A DNA stretch of 64,000 nucleotides, taken from assembly GCA_902478605.1 (NCBI GenBank), contig CABSLQ010000004.1, positions 4,962 to 68,961 on the forward strand, given 5' to 3'. Positions 37,850 to 46,555 of the stretch are shown piece after piece (the stretch's first letter is position 1; every line of letters starts with the position of its first letter). The position numbers were made by a program, and so were the translations under genes. The notes below the pieces were generated by a model. It did no database searches and was not told the DNA's origin. It saw only the letters and a program-made list of their open reading frames with translations. The stretch comes from an uncultured Oscillospiraceae bacterium (GTDB taxonomy: Bacteria > Bacillota > Clostridia > Oscillospirales > Acutalibacteraceae).

Positions 37850-38668
37850 TTATTTGCGCTTGGGCCCCCGGCGGAGATATTGGGACGAGTGGGTGTAGGA
37901 CAGCACCCGGCCGCGGATGGCGAACAGGCCGGCAATGTTGGCCAGCAGGCCGAACCCCATCGACGGCAGGGACGCCAGCAGCACGGCGGGCTGAAAGCTC
38001 GCAGCGAGCGCCGCGCCGAAGGAGATCTCTTCCGAAGCCTGCATGAAATATATGACGTTTTCCACCGCCCCGGGAAGCACCATCACCGCCAGGGAGAAAA
38101 TCACGATCCATGTCACCGCAAAGGAGGTGCTGTGCGCCCCACGGAAATAGCAGTACCCGTAAAAGGAAGCCACGCTGATGAATGCGCCCAGGAACCAGAA
38201 GGAGATGTGCAGCAGACTGGAAGCCAGCGCCCACGGGATAATGCCCACGACGGCGCCGAGCAGCGCGCCCAGTATGCCGGTCACATAGGTCCAGGCCGGA
38301 TCGCCGTCCTTTTCAAACTTGTCGTCATAAGCGACGCCGATGAGCCGCGTGGCTTCCGTCGCGGCCGTGCGGATAAAGGCGAGCAGCGTATCGGCAGAGA
38401 ATCCCCTGATGCCCGGCAGGCTTACCCGCACGCCGAAATTGTGATGCTCCACGGAAGCGCCGGAAAATGCCCCGTCTGCCGCCGCTATGCGGGTTTGCAG
38501 TTTCAGAAGATGATTGGCGGGGATATTGACCGACATCTCCAGCGTCTCCTCCTGCGTACGCAGCAGGAACGCAATGCCGGCTTCCACCCCGCTTATTGTG
38601 CCGGCCTGCGCATCGGCGCGGTATCCCTGCGCCTCGCAGGCGGCAGACCAGCTGTCCGGTAATGCCAT
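37850..38668 (-). CDS. hypothetical membrane protein
   Basis: 272 residues, not assigned to a named family. The N-terminal about 130 residues are soluble (DSWSAACEAQGYRADA..., IPANHLLKLQTRIAAADGAF) and could be a binding domain. About four membrane segments follow (about 140-162, 165-187, 193-215, 232-256), and the C-terminus is very basic (SQYLRRGPKRK). The gene starts 13 bases after the stop of the NAGPA-type gene upstream on the same strand, so they may form an operon. No function inferred. Confidence 0.72.
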   Translation of the reverse strand: MALPDSWSAACEAQGYRADAQAGTISGVEAGIAFLLRTQEETLEMSVNIPANHLLKLQTRIAAADGAFSGASVEHHNFGVRVSLPGIRGFSADTLLAFIRTAATEATRLIGVAYDDKFEKDGDPAWTYVTGILGALLGAVVGIIPWALASSLLHISFWFLGAFISVASFYGYCYFRGAHSTSFAVTWIVIFSLAVMVLPGAVENVIYFMQASEEISFGAALAASFQPAVLLASLPSMGFGLLANIAGLFAIRGRVLSYTHSSQYLRRGPKRK

Positions 38669-38681
38669 CGTATGTCCCCCT

Positions 38682-39926
38682 TTATTTTACGATCCACGCA
38701 TTGGGCAGATACCGCGCGCCGGCGGGACCGCAGGGCTTATTGATCACCTTGCCGCCCAACGCCATCGTCGTGGAAGAGCCGCCGTCCAGATTGGCGGCGT
38801 TGACGGCGCCGAAATCCCACAGGATATCCAGAACCTGTTTCATATTCGCTCCTTCCATACCGATCTGCCGCCCGTCCACCGTCAGCAGCAGCACCGTGCC
38901 GTCCGCCGTCTGCCCGATGGCGGCGCGGGGGTCCTTGCCGCCGGCTGCGCCGAAGGTGGCGGCGCGCTCTCCGTTTAAAATGAGGAAGGGGCCGAACGCC
39001 ACCGCGTCCCGGATGCGCTGCTCCACGATCTGCTCGTTGGTGAACTCACCCAGTATCAGCACGTTGTCCGCGTTGAAGCCGATGACCTTATGCGTTTCCT
39101 GATCGTCGGTGTACAGGATCTCGAAATCCTTGACACATACCTGGGTCGGCACACCGCCCGAACCGTGTCCGCCGGGGTCGTCGAAGCCGCCCGCATTGAT
39201 ACCGGTAATGGCGCCAAGCCTCTCACACATATTATGCAGCTTTTCGCCCCGCTTCATGAAGTCTTTGGACAGGCCAAGCGACACCCGCGAGGGATCTTGC
39301 ACCCGGATGAGCCGCGCCATATAGCCGTCACCCGGCAGCTGCAGAATATCCATACCCTCCTCACTGTAGATCACCGACGCCTCATATTTACCCGCTTCGG
39401 CGCGCGGGGCGATGGGGAACGCCGCGGAATAGGTTTTGTCCGGGTCGGGGGCAGCGGTCTTCCGGGTGGTTGTGGTGGCCTTGGTTGTGGTCGTGGCCTT
39501 GGTTGTGGTCGTGGCGGCAGTCGTCTGAGAGCCGGTACTTTCCGTAGAGGCGGTGGAAGCGGACGTGGAAGCAGCCGACGACGTGGTGGTTCCCCCCATC
39601 TGGATCAGATCGGGATTGGTATTGCCTTCCGGTGCTTCCACCCGGTTTTCCTCGAGTACGCGGGCGATGGTCTCATCCGAAAAAAAGGCGGTTGCCAGCC
39701 ACGGGTTGGAGGTGTGCAGCGTCATAAGAATGTACTGCGTGCGGGCATCGGGAAAAAACGGCGTATAAAACACCACGAGAAATCCCGCCACCACCGCGGC
39801 CAGCAGTCCGCCGATTGCGATGAGAACGATACGCACCCGCCGGACCCATTTCTTTTGAAAAAAACCGCTTTTGGAATGCTTGGGCTTTGTATCCTGCTGC
39901 ATAGTATCGGGTTTGGTTTCCTTCAT
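38682..39926 (-). CDS. phosphodiester glycosidase family (NAGPA/DUF2233) protein
   Basis: 414 residues. Basic N-terminus, one membrane anchor (about 32-54), Thr/Ser-rich linker (about 105-155, with TTTTKA repeats), then a NAGPA domain as in the mammalian mannose-6-phosphate uncovering enzyme. Motifs: INAGGFDDPGG (about 243-253), AFGPFLILNG (about 306-315), DPRAAIGQTADGTVLLLTVDGR (about 327-348, in two parts) and NLDGGSSTTMAL (about 378-389), the conserved D-G-G-x-S. Bacterial relatives cut GlcNAc-1-phosphodiester links in wall polymers. Anchored outside the cell. Confidence 0.88.
   Translation of the reverse strand: MKETKPDTMQQDTKPKHSKSGFFQKKWVRRVRIVLIAIGGLLAAVVAGFLVVFYTPFFPDARTQYILMTLHTSNPWLATAFFSDETIARVLEENRVEAPEGNTNPDLIQMGGTTTSSAASTSASTASTESTGSQTTAATTTTKATTTTKATTTTRKTAAPDPDKTYSAAFPIAPRAEAGKYEASVIYSEEGMDILQLPGDGYMARLIRVQDPSRVSLGLSKDFMKRGEKLHNMCERLGAITGINAGGFDDPGGHGSGGVPTQVCVKDFEILYTDDQETHKVIGFNADNVLILGEFTNEQIVEQRIRDAVAFGPFLILNGERAATFGAAGGKDPRAAIGQTADGTVLLLTVDGRQIGMEGANMKQVLDILWDFGAVNAANLDGGSSTTMALGGKVINKPCGPAGARYLPNAWIVK
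39477..39512 (-). repeat. 18-base tandem repeat coding for the Thr-rich linker
   Basis: Two exact copies of an 18-base unit (39477-39494 and 39495-39512) code for TTTTKA-type repeats in the linker of the phosphodiester glycosidase. Copy number could vary by slippage without changing frame. Confidence 0.8.
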
Positions 39927-40181
39927 GATCGACTTCCCTCCCAGTGTATACCCCCATCATACCAGAAAGAAGCGGTAAGCGCAACTGCTTTCCCATTTGA
40001 CTAAAAAGATAAAAAAACCGGCCAAAAAACTCCAGACAGAAGCCGGTGCGGCTGGTATGCTGAGAAAAAATGCCCCTGGCAGAAGGCGGCGTGCGGAGAG
40101 AGAATACGGACCAGGTACCGCCTGTGCTTGCCCGGGGACGGTAACCCTTAATCCCCCAAAATTATCAAGGAGTGAGATCGT

Positions 40182-41825
40182 ATGTCCATCGAAATCCGCC
40201 CGCTGTCCTCCCTGGAAAAAGTGTTTTCCGATGAGGAGCTGACGGCTGTTCCCTGCTCGTCCGTTTCGGCGCTGCGCGGCGAGCGCGTCTCCTTTCAGAT
40301 CGCCTGCCGTGCCTCCGGTGAGGAACGGGTTTTCGTGCGGGCGCAGGCCAAGGCTTCCTTTGAAGCGCCGGTCACCTTTTATGAGGTGGGACAGGTGCCG
40401 GTTACCTATCCCTGCTATTCGTACAGCGATGACAAGTACCTGCGCAAAACGCCCGGGCTGTATCCCGATCCGCTGATGCCCCATCAGGGCGAATGGCGTG
40501 TGATACCCGGCCAGTGGCGGTCGCTTTGGCTGACCTTTGCGATCCCGGCCGATGCACCCGCTGGAAAGGCCGCCGTGGCGGTAGAGCTGTTCCGGGCGGA
40601 CGGCGACGGCGAACGCCTTGCCGCCGTCGATTTCACCGTGGAAATTATCGATGCAACCCTGCCGGAACAGACGCTGATCTATACCGATTGGTTCCATGTC
40701 GATTGCCTGGCGAGCTACTACAAGGTGCCGGTATTCAGCGAAGAGCATTGGCGGATTCTCGGCGCCTATATGCGCAACGCGGCCGATTTCGGCGTGAATC
40801 TTCTGCTCACGCCGGTGTTCACGCCTCCGCTGGACACCGCGATCGGCGGCGAACGCCCGACGGTGCAGCTCGTGGATGTTGTGAGAGAAAAGGGCGCATA
40901 TACGTTTGGGTTTGAGCGGCTCGATCGGTATATGGATCTGGCGGAAGAATGCGGTATCCGGCAGTTTGAAATCTCCCATCTGTTTACCCAGTGGGGCGCC
41001 GCGGCGGCACCGAAAATCATGGGAACCGACGATGGCGAGTACAAGCGGCTTTTCGGCTGGGAGACCGATGCCGGCTCGGAGGAGTACAGAACCTTCCTGT
41101 GCGCCTTCCTGCGGGCGCTGAAGGCGCATCTCACGGCGGCGGGACGGCTGGACCGCTGCTGGTTCCACGTGTCGGACGAACCGGGGCTGGCGGTTATCGA
41201 CAGCTACCGCCGCGCATGGGAAAGCGTGCGGGAGGAGCTGGAGGACTGCAGGGTCATCGATGCCCTGTCGGATTATGCCTTTTATGAGCAGGGGATTGTC
41301 CGCCACCCCATTCCCTCCATCGATCACCTGGATCCCTTCCTCCGGCACGGGACAGCGCATCTGTGGACCTACTACTGCTGCGGGCAGAGCGTGGACGTGA
41401 CCAACCGCTTTATGTCCATGCCGCTGTGCCGTACCCGCATTCTCGGCGCACAGCTGTATAAGTACCGCATCGAGGGCTTCCTGCAGTGGGGCTTCAATTT
41501 CTGGTACAGCCAGTTTTCCCGGCACGAAATCGATCCCTTTACCGAGACGGGCGCAGAGGATTCCTTCCCCGCAGGCGACGCCTACGTGGTCTATCCCGGA
41601 CCGGATGGGCAGCCGCTGCCCTCTCTGCGGGAATTTGCCATGCTGGAGGCGCTGCAGGATCTGCGTGCGCTGCAGCTGCTGGAAACGCGGCTGCCCCACG
41701 ACGAGGTGGTGGCTCTTCTGGAGCAGGAAGGCCCGGTGGAGCTGCGGCAGTACCCCTGTACCGCCGAGGCCATGCTCGCCCTGCGGGAGCGGGTGAACCG
41801 GAAAATTCAGGAAACAAAGCCATAA
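40182..41825 (+). CDS. DUF4091 domain glycoside-hydrolase-like protein
   Basis: 547 residues with an N-terminal beta-sandwich (about 1-145) and a TIM-barrel-like C-terminal DUF4091 region related to GH123-type enzymes. Visible motifs: YTDWFHVDCLASYYKVP (about 166-182), CWFHVSDEPG (about 324-333), which holds the Asp-Glu pair expected for substrate-assisted catalysis, and LQWGFNFWYSQ (about 432-442). No signal peptide, so it is probably cytoplasmic. GGAGTGAGA precedes the ATG. Substrate probably an N-acetylhexosamine glycoside, by family resemblance only. Confidence 0.82.
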   Translation: MSIEIRPLSSLEKVFSDEELTAVPCSSVSALRGERVSFQIACRASGEERVFVRAQAKASFEAPVTFYEVGQVPVTYPCYSYSDDKYLRKTPGLYPDPLMPHQGEWRVIPGQWRSLWLTFAIPADAPAGKAAVAVELFRADGDGERLAAVDFTVEIIDATLPEQTLIYTDWFHVDCLASYYKVPVFSEEHWRILGAYMRNAADFGVNLLLTPVFTPPLDTAIGGERPTVQLVDVVREKGAYTFGFERLDRYMDLAEECGIRQFEISHLFTQWGAAAAPKIMGTDDGEYKRLFGWETDAGSEEYRTFLCAFLRALKAHLTAAGRLDRCWFHVSDEPGLAVIDSYRRAWESVREELEDCRVIDALSDYAFYEQGIVRHPIPSIDHLDPFLRHGTAHLWTYYCCGQSVDVTNRFMSMPLCRTRILGAQLYKYRIEGFLQWGFNFWYSQFSRHEIDPFTETGAEDSFPAGDAYVVYPGPDGQPLPSLREFAMLEALQDLRALQLLETRLPHDEVVALLEQEGPVELRQYPCTAEAMLALRERVNRKIQETKP

Positions 41826-41830
41826 AGCCA

Positions 41831-41858
41831 AAGCGGGGCTGTATGCCCCGCTTTTCTT
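41831..41858. terminator. bidirectional terminator
   Basis: AAGCGGGG (41831-41838) pairs with CCCCGCTT (41846-41853), then TTCTTTTC. It lies between the convergent DUF4091 gene and the dus gene. Confidence 0.82.
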
Positions 41859-41862
41859 TTCG

Positions 41863-42831
41863 TTATGCCTCGTTCGCCTGTATCACCAGCAGGCAGAGCC
41901 GCTCCAGATCGGCAAGGGAGGCGATCTCCCCTGCCTGGGCCCGGAACCCGGCCGCGCCGCGCAGGCCGCGCATATACCAGGCGGCGTGCTTGCGCGCCTC
42001 GCGCAAGGCCACCCGCTCCCCCTTGAGCTGTGCGGCCAGTTCGATCTGCCGGTACAGAACCGCCATGCGCTTGGCCACCGGCGGCGCAGGCAGTATCTGT
42101 CCATGGGTCAGATACGCCTCGATTTGGGCAAAAATCCAGGGGGCACCCAGGGCGCCGCGGCCCACCATAATGAGATCGCAGCCCGTTTGTTCATACAGGG
42201 CGGCCGCCTCCTGCGGGGTGGTGACGTCGCCGTTGCCGATGACAGGGATGGAGAGGGCGGCCTTGACCTGGCGGATGATATCCCAGTCGACGGGCGGGGC
42301 GTACATTTGATCCCGTGTGCGGCCGTGCACCGTGACGGCAGCCGCGCCGCCCGCTTCACAGGCGAGGGCCACCTCCACGGCATTGACCTCCTGCTGGCTG
42401 TAGCCTTTGCGGATTTTGGCGGTTACGGGCACCGGCACGGCCCCGGCCACCGCCGTCACAATCCGCCGGCATAGCTCCGGATCCCGCATCAGGGCACTGC
42501 CGCAGTGGTTGCCCGCGATTTTGGGCGCAGGACAGCCCATGTTGATGTCGATGCTGTCGGGCCGGTAGGCCATGGCCAGCGCGGCGGCGCGGGCGAGCGT
42601 ATCCGGATCGTCGCCGAACAGCTGCACCGCGGCGGGCCGCTCCTCTTCGTCGAGGAGGAGCAGCTCGCGGCTTTTTTTATCCTGGAAGGTGAGCCCCTTG
42701 GCGCTGACCATCTCGCCCACCACATAGGCGGCGCCGTATTCCACGCATATCCGGCGGAACGCCCTGTCCGCCACACCCGCCATTGGGGCGAGGGCCGCCT
42801 TTCCCTGAATGTCCATCTGTCCGAGCCGCAT
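41863..42831 (-). CDS. dusB: tRNA-dihydrouridine synthase
   Basis: FMN- and NADPH-dependent enzyme that reduces uridines in the tRNA D loop. About 322 residues from the ATG at 42831. LAPMAGVADRAFR (about 14-26), DINMGCPAPKI (about 93-103, with the catalytic Cys), KIRKGY and VHGRTRDQMY (about 160-169) are diagnostic. The upstream ATG at 42870 overlaps the -10 box TATAAT (42874-42869), so it cannot be the start. The assignment to DusB rather than another bacterial Dus rests on overall resemblance. Confidence 0.92.
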   Translation of the reverse strand: MRLGQMDIQGKAALAPMAGVADRAFRRICVEYGAAYVVGEMVSAKGLTFQDKKSRELLLLDEEERPAAVQLFGDDPDTLARAAALAMAYRPDSIDINMGCPAPKIAGNHCGSALMRDPELCRRIVTAVAGAVPVPVTAKIRKGYSQQEVNAVEVALACEAGGAAAVTVHGRTRDQMYAPPVDWDIIRQVKAALSIPVIGNGDVTTPQEAAALYEQTGCDLIMVGRGALGAPWIFAQIEAYLTHGQILPAPPVAKRMAVLYRQIELAAQLKGERVALREARKHAAWYMRGLRGAAGFRAQAGEIASLADLERLCLLVIQANEA

Positions 42832-42868
42832 CACGCACGCGCCTTTCTGCTGATTTTCTGTGGTATAC

Positions 42869-42874
42869 ATTATA
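42869..42874 (-). promoter_or_regulatory. -10 element (TATAAT) of the dus gene
   Basis: Perfect TATAAT on the minus strand (42874-42869), 38 bases before the chosen start. No clear -35 hexamer. It excludes the upstream ATG that overlaps it. Confidence 0.5.
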
Positions 42875-42995
42875 CCGGTATTCCCCTGAAAAATCCAGCC
42901 CTGCGCGGCAAATGCAAAGGGCCGGATCGCGCGCCTTAAGAAATCCTTCCATATGAATTTACAGAAGGATCGTTTTCTTTTGCCTTTAAAGCTGA

Positions 42996-43001
42996 TATAA
43001 T
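42996..43001 (+). promoter_or_regulatory. -10 element (TATAAT) upstream of rhaM
   Basis: Perfect TATAAT 33 bases before the rhaM start, in an AT-rich stretch; the -35 region is not clear, so an activator may be needed. Confidence 0.45.
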
Positions 43002-43034
43002 AAAAAAAGCAAGCGCATCAAAGGAGGAGACACA

Positions 43035-43352
43035 ATGGAACGATACGCCTGGAAGGCCCGCCTGCTGGACGGAAAGCGAGAGGAATACAAACGGCGGCAC
43101 GACGAAATCTGGCCCGAAATGGTCGAGGTGCTCAAGGCGGCAGGAATCCGCCACTATTCCATCTGGAACAGCGGAAACGATCTGTTTGGATACTACGAAT
43201 GCGAAAAGGGGGCGGCATATGCCGCGCAGGTGCAGGCGCAAAGCCCCGTGGTGGAGCGCTGGAATGCATATATGAAGGATGTTATGGTCATGGATACCGA
43301 TCCGGAGACGGGCGCACAGCCGCACATGCAGGCCGTATTTTATTTGGAATAA
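43035..43352 (+). CDS. rhaM: L-rhamnose mutarotase
   Basis: Small dimeric alpha/beta-barrel enzyme interconverting alpha and beta anomers of L-rhamnose, 105 residues. RYAWKARLLDGKREEYKRRHDEIWPEM (about 2-28, in parts RYAWKARLLDGK and REEYKRRHDEIWPEM) gives the catalytic His-containing RRHDEIWPE, and GIRHYSIWN and LFGYYEC follow. No rhamnose isomerase or kinase is in the window, so it may serve another 6-deoxy sugar or a distant pathway. Strong ribosome site AAGGAGGAG. Confidence 0.93.
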   Translation: MERYAWKARLLDGKREEYKRRHDEIWPEMVEVLKAAGIRHYSIWNSGNDLFGYYECEKGAAYAAQVQAQSPVVERWNAYMKDVMVMDTDPETGAQPHMQAVFYLE

Positions 43353-43367
43353 AAGGAGACGATACAC

Positions 43368-43700
43368 ATGAACAATTCCACCGTCAAGGTCATTACCATC
43401 CTCGATTATATCGGCATACTGTTTTTGCTGGGGCTGTTTATCGAAAAGGACAATGAAGATGTGCGTTTTCACACCAACCAGGGCCTCATCCTCTGCCTGT
43501 TCGGCATTGTGGTCGGCGTGGTGGCGACCCTGCTGCGCTTCCTGCGCTTTATTCCCCTTGTGGGCTGGGTAATGGGGCTGATCGCTTCGCTGCTGGGACT
43601 GCTGGTCCTTGCCTTGGCCATTATCGGCATTATCCACGCTGCGCAGGGCGAGCGTAAGCCGCTGCCCGTTATCGGCAGACTTTTCACCTTTATCAAATAA
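43368..43700 (+). CDS. small membrane protein (DUF4870-like)
   Basis: 110 residues with three to four hydrophobic segments (about 10-26, 38-62, 64-98). VRFHTNQGLILCLFGIVVGVV resembles the family pattern with a conserved N-Q (FHTNQGL; the rest is CLFGIVVGVV). Similar proteins are common in Clostridia and have no known role. It lies between rhaM and an aldo/keto reductase on the same strand, 15 and 21 bases apart, and is probably co-transcribed. Confidence 0.75.
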   Translation: MNNSTVKVITILDYIGILFLLGLFIEKDNEDVRFHTNQGLILCLFGIVVGVVATLLRFLRFIPLVGWVMGLIASLLGLLVLALAIIGIIHAAQGERKPLPVIGRLFTFIK

Positions 43701-43721
43701 GACAAAGGAAGGGGTACTTAT

Positions 43722-44639
43722 ATGAGGAGGCTTTCTGTCGGCAAGGGCGCGCTGGAGGTTTCGGCGCTGGCGCTCGGCTGCATGCATCTGGCGGAGCTGT
43801 CGCTCGAAGAAGCGGATACGCTTGTGCAAACGGCGCTCGAGGTCGGCGTGACCTTTTTCGATCATGCGGACATTTACGGCGGCGGCGCGTGTGAAGAGCT
43901 GTTCGGCCGCGTGCTGAAGAATACACCGGGCCTGCGCGAAAGGATGCATATTCAGAGCAAATGCGGCATATGCCCGGGATATTTTGACTTTTCCAAGGCG
44001 CATATCGTGGAAGCGGTGGAGGGAAGCCTGCGCCGCCTGGGTACCGATCATCTTGACGTGCTGCTCCTCCACCGGCCGGACACCCTGATGGAGCCGGAGG
44101 AGGTGGCCGCCGCATTCGATCGGCTGCACCGGCAGGGCAAGGTGCTGCATTTCGGCGTGAGCAACCAGAATGCCGGCCAGATGAAGCTTCTGTCCCGTGC
44201 CGTTGACCAGCCGCTGCTGTTCAATCAGCTGCAGTTCGGTCCCCTGCACACCGGGATGATCGACAGGGGCCTGCATGTTAATATGGCCGATCCGCCCGCC
44301 CTCGATCGTGACGGCGGCATTCTCGAATACTGCCGGCTGCATAACGTGACGATACAGCCGTGGTCACCCTATCAGTTCGGTTTCTTTGGCGGTGTTTTTC
44401 TCGGCAGCGAGCAGTTCCCCGAACTGAACAAGGCGTATGAAGAGATGGCGGCCGAAAAGGGGATCACTCCCACGGGCCTCGTGATTTCCTGGATTCTGCG
44501 CCATCCGGCGGGTATGCAGCCGATCGCCGGTACAACCAAGCCGTCCCGCCTGCGGGAGATGGCCGCCGGCGCAGAGGTCGAGCTGACCCGCCCGGAATGG
44601 TACGCGCTGTACCGCGCGGCGGGAAACGTGCTCCCCTGA
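43722..44639 (+). CDS. aldo/keto reductase
   Basis: NADPH-dependent reductase, 305 residues. SALALGCMHLAELSLEEADTL opens the barrel; FFDHADIYGGGACEELFG (about 46-63) contains the catalytic Asp and Tyr; LDVLLLHRPDTL (about 109-120) has the conserved His; PIAGTTKPSRLREMAA (about 267-282) is the cofactor phosphate loop. It resembles the YdhF group of oxidoreductases. Likely reduces a sugar or aldehyde; no iron-sulfur tail, unlike the fusion at 28.5 kb. Confidence 0.92.
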   Translation: MRRLSVGKGALEVSALALGCMHLAELSLEEADTLVQTALEVGVTFFDHADIYGGGACEELFGRVLKNTPGLRERMHIQSKCGICPGYFDFSKAHIVEAVEGSLRRLGTDHLDVLLLHRPDTLMEPEEVAAAFDRLHRQGKVLHFGVSNQNAGQMKLLSRAVDQPLLFNQLQFGPLHTGMIDRGLHVNMADPPALDRDGGILEYCRLHNVTIQPWSPYQFGFFGGVFLGSEQFPELNKAYEEMAAEKGITPTGLVISWILRHPAGMQPIAGTTKPSRLREMAAGAEVELTRPEWYALYRAAGNVLP

Positions 44640-44660
44640 AGTCAATATTGTGCAAGAAAG

Positions 44661-44692
44661 AGGGCGCTGCCGGCATCGGCGGCGCCCTCTTT
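44661..44692. terminator. bidirectional terminator
   Basis: AGGGCGC (44661-44667) pairs with GCGCCCT (44682-44688) with an inner GCCG/CGGC pairing, followed by CTTTA on the plus side and CTTTCTT on the minus side. It lies between the convergent reductase and AraC genes. Confidence 0.7.
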
Positions 44693-44730
44693 AAAGCCCG
44701 TTTGCGGGCAGCGGCCGGATTTGTTTACGG

Positions 44731-45564
44731 TTACCGGCCGGGCAGCGCCCGCCTTCGCTCCTCTGAGGGGGCGCAGCCGCGGTATCGCCGATAGGTGCGG
44801 GAAAAATAGGACAGGGTGCTGAATCCGCACTGCTCGGCGCATTCGCTCACCGTATACCGGCCGGTGGACAGCATTTGCAGCGCGTAAGCGCAGCGGATGC
44901 TGTTGAGCGTATCGACCACGGTGCTCCCCGTTACCTCGCGGAAAGCGTGGCACAGGTAATACTTGCTGAACCCCAGCGCGGCGCCGATTTGCTCCATGGA
45001 GATTTCTTCCCGGAAATGGGCCCGCAGATATGCAATCACTGCCTTGACCAGCGCCGTTTTATGGTTGGCCTCCGGCGCATGGACGGAAGGATTTTCCACA
45101 AGGCAATGACGGTACAGATACACGAGCAGCTGCTGCGCGCAGGCCCGCACGTTCAGTTTGTACAGGGGAGGCCGGCGCTGCGTTTCCTCGGCGATGGCCG
45201 CAAACAGCCGATCCAGCTCCGGGCTGCGTGACAGCGGCTCGAACCACATTTCGGACAAATCAAGGGAGAGCTCGTCGCAAAAGGTTTTGTCCACAATGAG
45301 GCAGTGGTAAACGCCGTGCCCCGTTTCGGTGTAGATGGTGTGCAGTTCATTGGAATTGATCACGACCACATCGCCCGCGTGGGCGGTAATCGTCTCACGG
45401 CCGCCCGCCACCGTGCAGCATCCTTCGAGCATATACAGTACCTCGATGCTTTCATGCCAATGAAACTGATCCGGAAAGAAAGGCAGCGCCTGTGTGCGGT
45501 GGTGAAAATAAAAGGGAAACGCCGGATCGTCGTGTACGTGTTTTTCATAATACAGATTTTGCAT
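44731..45564 (-). CDS. AraC family transcriptional regulator
   Basis: 277 residues. The N-terminal cupin-type sensor domain (about 20-100; HWHESIEVLYMLEGCC, VINSNELHT) probably binds a sugar. The C-terminal AraC double helix-turn-helix (about 175-272) includes MEQIGAALGFSKYYLCHAFREV and the second motif CAEQCGFSTLSYFSRTYRRYRG. It is divergent from the TIM-barrel/oxidoreductase pair at 45690-47629, its likely target; the 125 bases between hold a TATAAT at 45637. Confidence 0.92.
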   Translation of the reverse strand: MQNLYYEKHVHDDPAFPFYFHHRTQALPFFPDQFHWHESIEVLYMLEGCCTVAGGRETITAHAGDVVVINSNELHTIYTETGHGVYHCLIVDKTFCDELSLDLSEMWFEPLSRSPELDRLFAAIAEETQRRPPLYKLNVRACAQQLLVYLYRHCLVENPSVHAPEANHKTALVKAVIAYLRAHFREEISMEQIGAALGFSKYYLCHAFREVTGSTVVDTLNSIRCAYALQMLSTGRYTVSECAEQCGFSTLSYFSRTYRRYRGCAPSEERRRALPGR

Positions 45565-45636
45565 GTTTAGCCTCCGAAAGCAATATCCTGCTAATACTCG
45601 GCAAGTTTGTACCTTTTGCTTCCTTTCCCTCGAGTA

Positions 45637-45642
45637 TATAAT
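45637..45642 (+). promoter_or_regulatory. -10 element of the divergent sugar operon
   Basis: TATAAT 48 bases before the isomerase start at 45690, with only a poor -35 (TTGCTT, 15-base spacer). A weak -35 fits activation by the divergent AraC regulator. Confidence 0.5.
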
Positions 45643-45689
45643 GAGCTGTAGAAGGTGTCAACCATTTTCCTTAAAGGAGTGTGCTCAAA

Positions 45690-46538
45690 ATGTATTCGTT
45701 TCCCATTGGCGTGATTCTGGATTCCTTCCGCACCGATACGGTCACCGCGCTGGACAAGGCGGCGGCCCTGGGGGCGGACGGTCTGCAGATTTATGCGACC
45801 TCCGGCGACTTTTCTCCCGAAACGCTCACGCCGCAAAAACGCCGGGAATTCCTTGACATGTGCAAAAGCCGCGGCCTGACCATTTCGGCGCTGTGCGGCG
45901 ATCTGGGGCAGGGCTTTGCCGACCCCGAGAAGAACCCCTCCCTCATCGAGAAGAGCAAGCGCATTCTCGATCTGGCCAAGGATCTCGAAACCAACGTGGT
46001 TACGACCCACATCGGCGTGGTGCCGACTGATACGAATTGCGCGACCTTCCGCATTATGCAGGAGGCGTGCGGTGAGCTCGCCGCATATGCAGACAGCCTC
46101 GGCGCGCATTTTGCCATTGAGACGGGGCCCGAGCTGTCCTCCACGCTCAAGGCGTTCCTCGATACGCTGCATTCCACCGGCGTGGCGGTCAATCTCGATC
46201 CCGCCAACCTGGTCATGGTGGCGGGCGACGATCCGGTCACCGCGGTACATAACCTGAAGGACTATATCGTGCATACCCATGCCAAGGACGGCCGCATGCT
46301 GCGCCGGGTCAATCCCCATATGGTGTACAGCGGCATGCCCGATCCGGAGGCGGACAAAGGCGAACCCTTTATCGAGCTGCCTCTCGGGCAGGGCGACGTG
46401 GACTTCCCCGCCTATATCAAGGCGCTGGAGGAGATCGGCTATAAGGGTTTCCTGACCATCGAGCGCGAGGTGGGCGACGATCCCGAAGGGGATATCCGCA
46501 TGGCAGCGGACTTCCTGCGCAAAATCATGGCTGGCTGA
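45690..46538 (+). CDS. sugar phosphate isomerase/epimerase (TIM barrel)
   Basis: Xylose-isomerase-like TIM barrel, about 282 residues; paralogue of the gene at 2915. ATG 45690 follows AAAGGAG. Metal-site motifs: ETGPELSST (about 147-155), NLDPANLVMVAGDDP (about 168-182), HTHAKDGRML (about 194-203) and the C-terminal TIEREVGDDP. Pairs with the Gfo/Idh/MocA gene 17 bases downstream. Probably induced through the AraC regulator on the other side. Confidence 0.9.
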   Translation: MYSFPIGVILDSFRTDTVTALDKAAALGADGLQIYATSGDFSPETLTPQKRREFLDMCKSRGLTISALCGDLGQGFADPEKNPSLIEKSKRILDLAKDLETNVVTTHIGVVPTDTNCATFRIMQEACGELAAYADSLGAHFAIETGPELSSTLKAFLDTLHSTGVAVNLDPANLVMVAGDDPVTAVHNLKDYIVHTHAKDGRMLRRVNPHMVYSGMPDPEADKGEPFIELPLGQGDVDFPAYIKALEEIGYKGFLTIEREVGDDPEGDIRMAADFLRKIMAG

Positions 46539-46555
46539 AAGGAAGGAAAAGGATA

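Noticed and set aside
39477..39512. Possible CRISPR-like or regulatory tandem repeat
   Set aside because: Only two 18-base units without spacers, inside a gene, coding for TTTTKA repeats.
39957..41831. 624-codon minus-strand open frame opposite the DUF4091 gene
   Set aside because: The plus-strand gene has a ribosome site, recognisable domains and ends at a terminator; the minus frame has none.
42832..42870. Earlier ATG for the dus gene at 42870
   Set aside because: It overlaps the TATAAT -10 element, so it would not be in the transcript.
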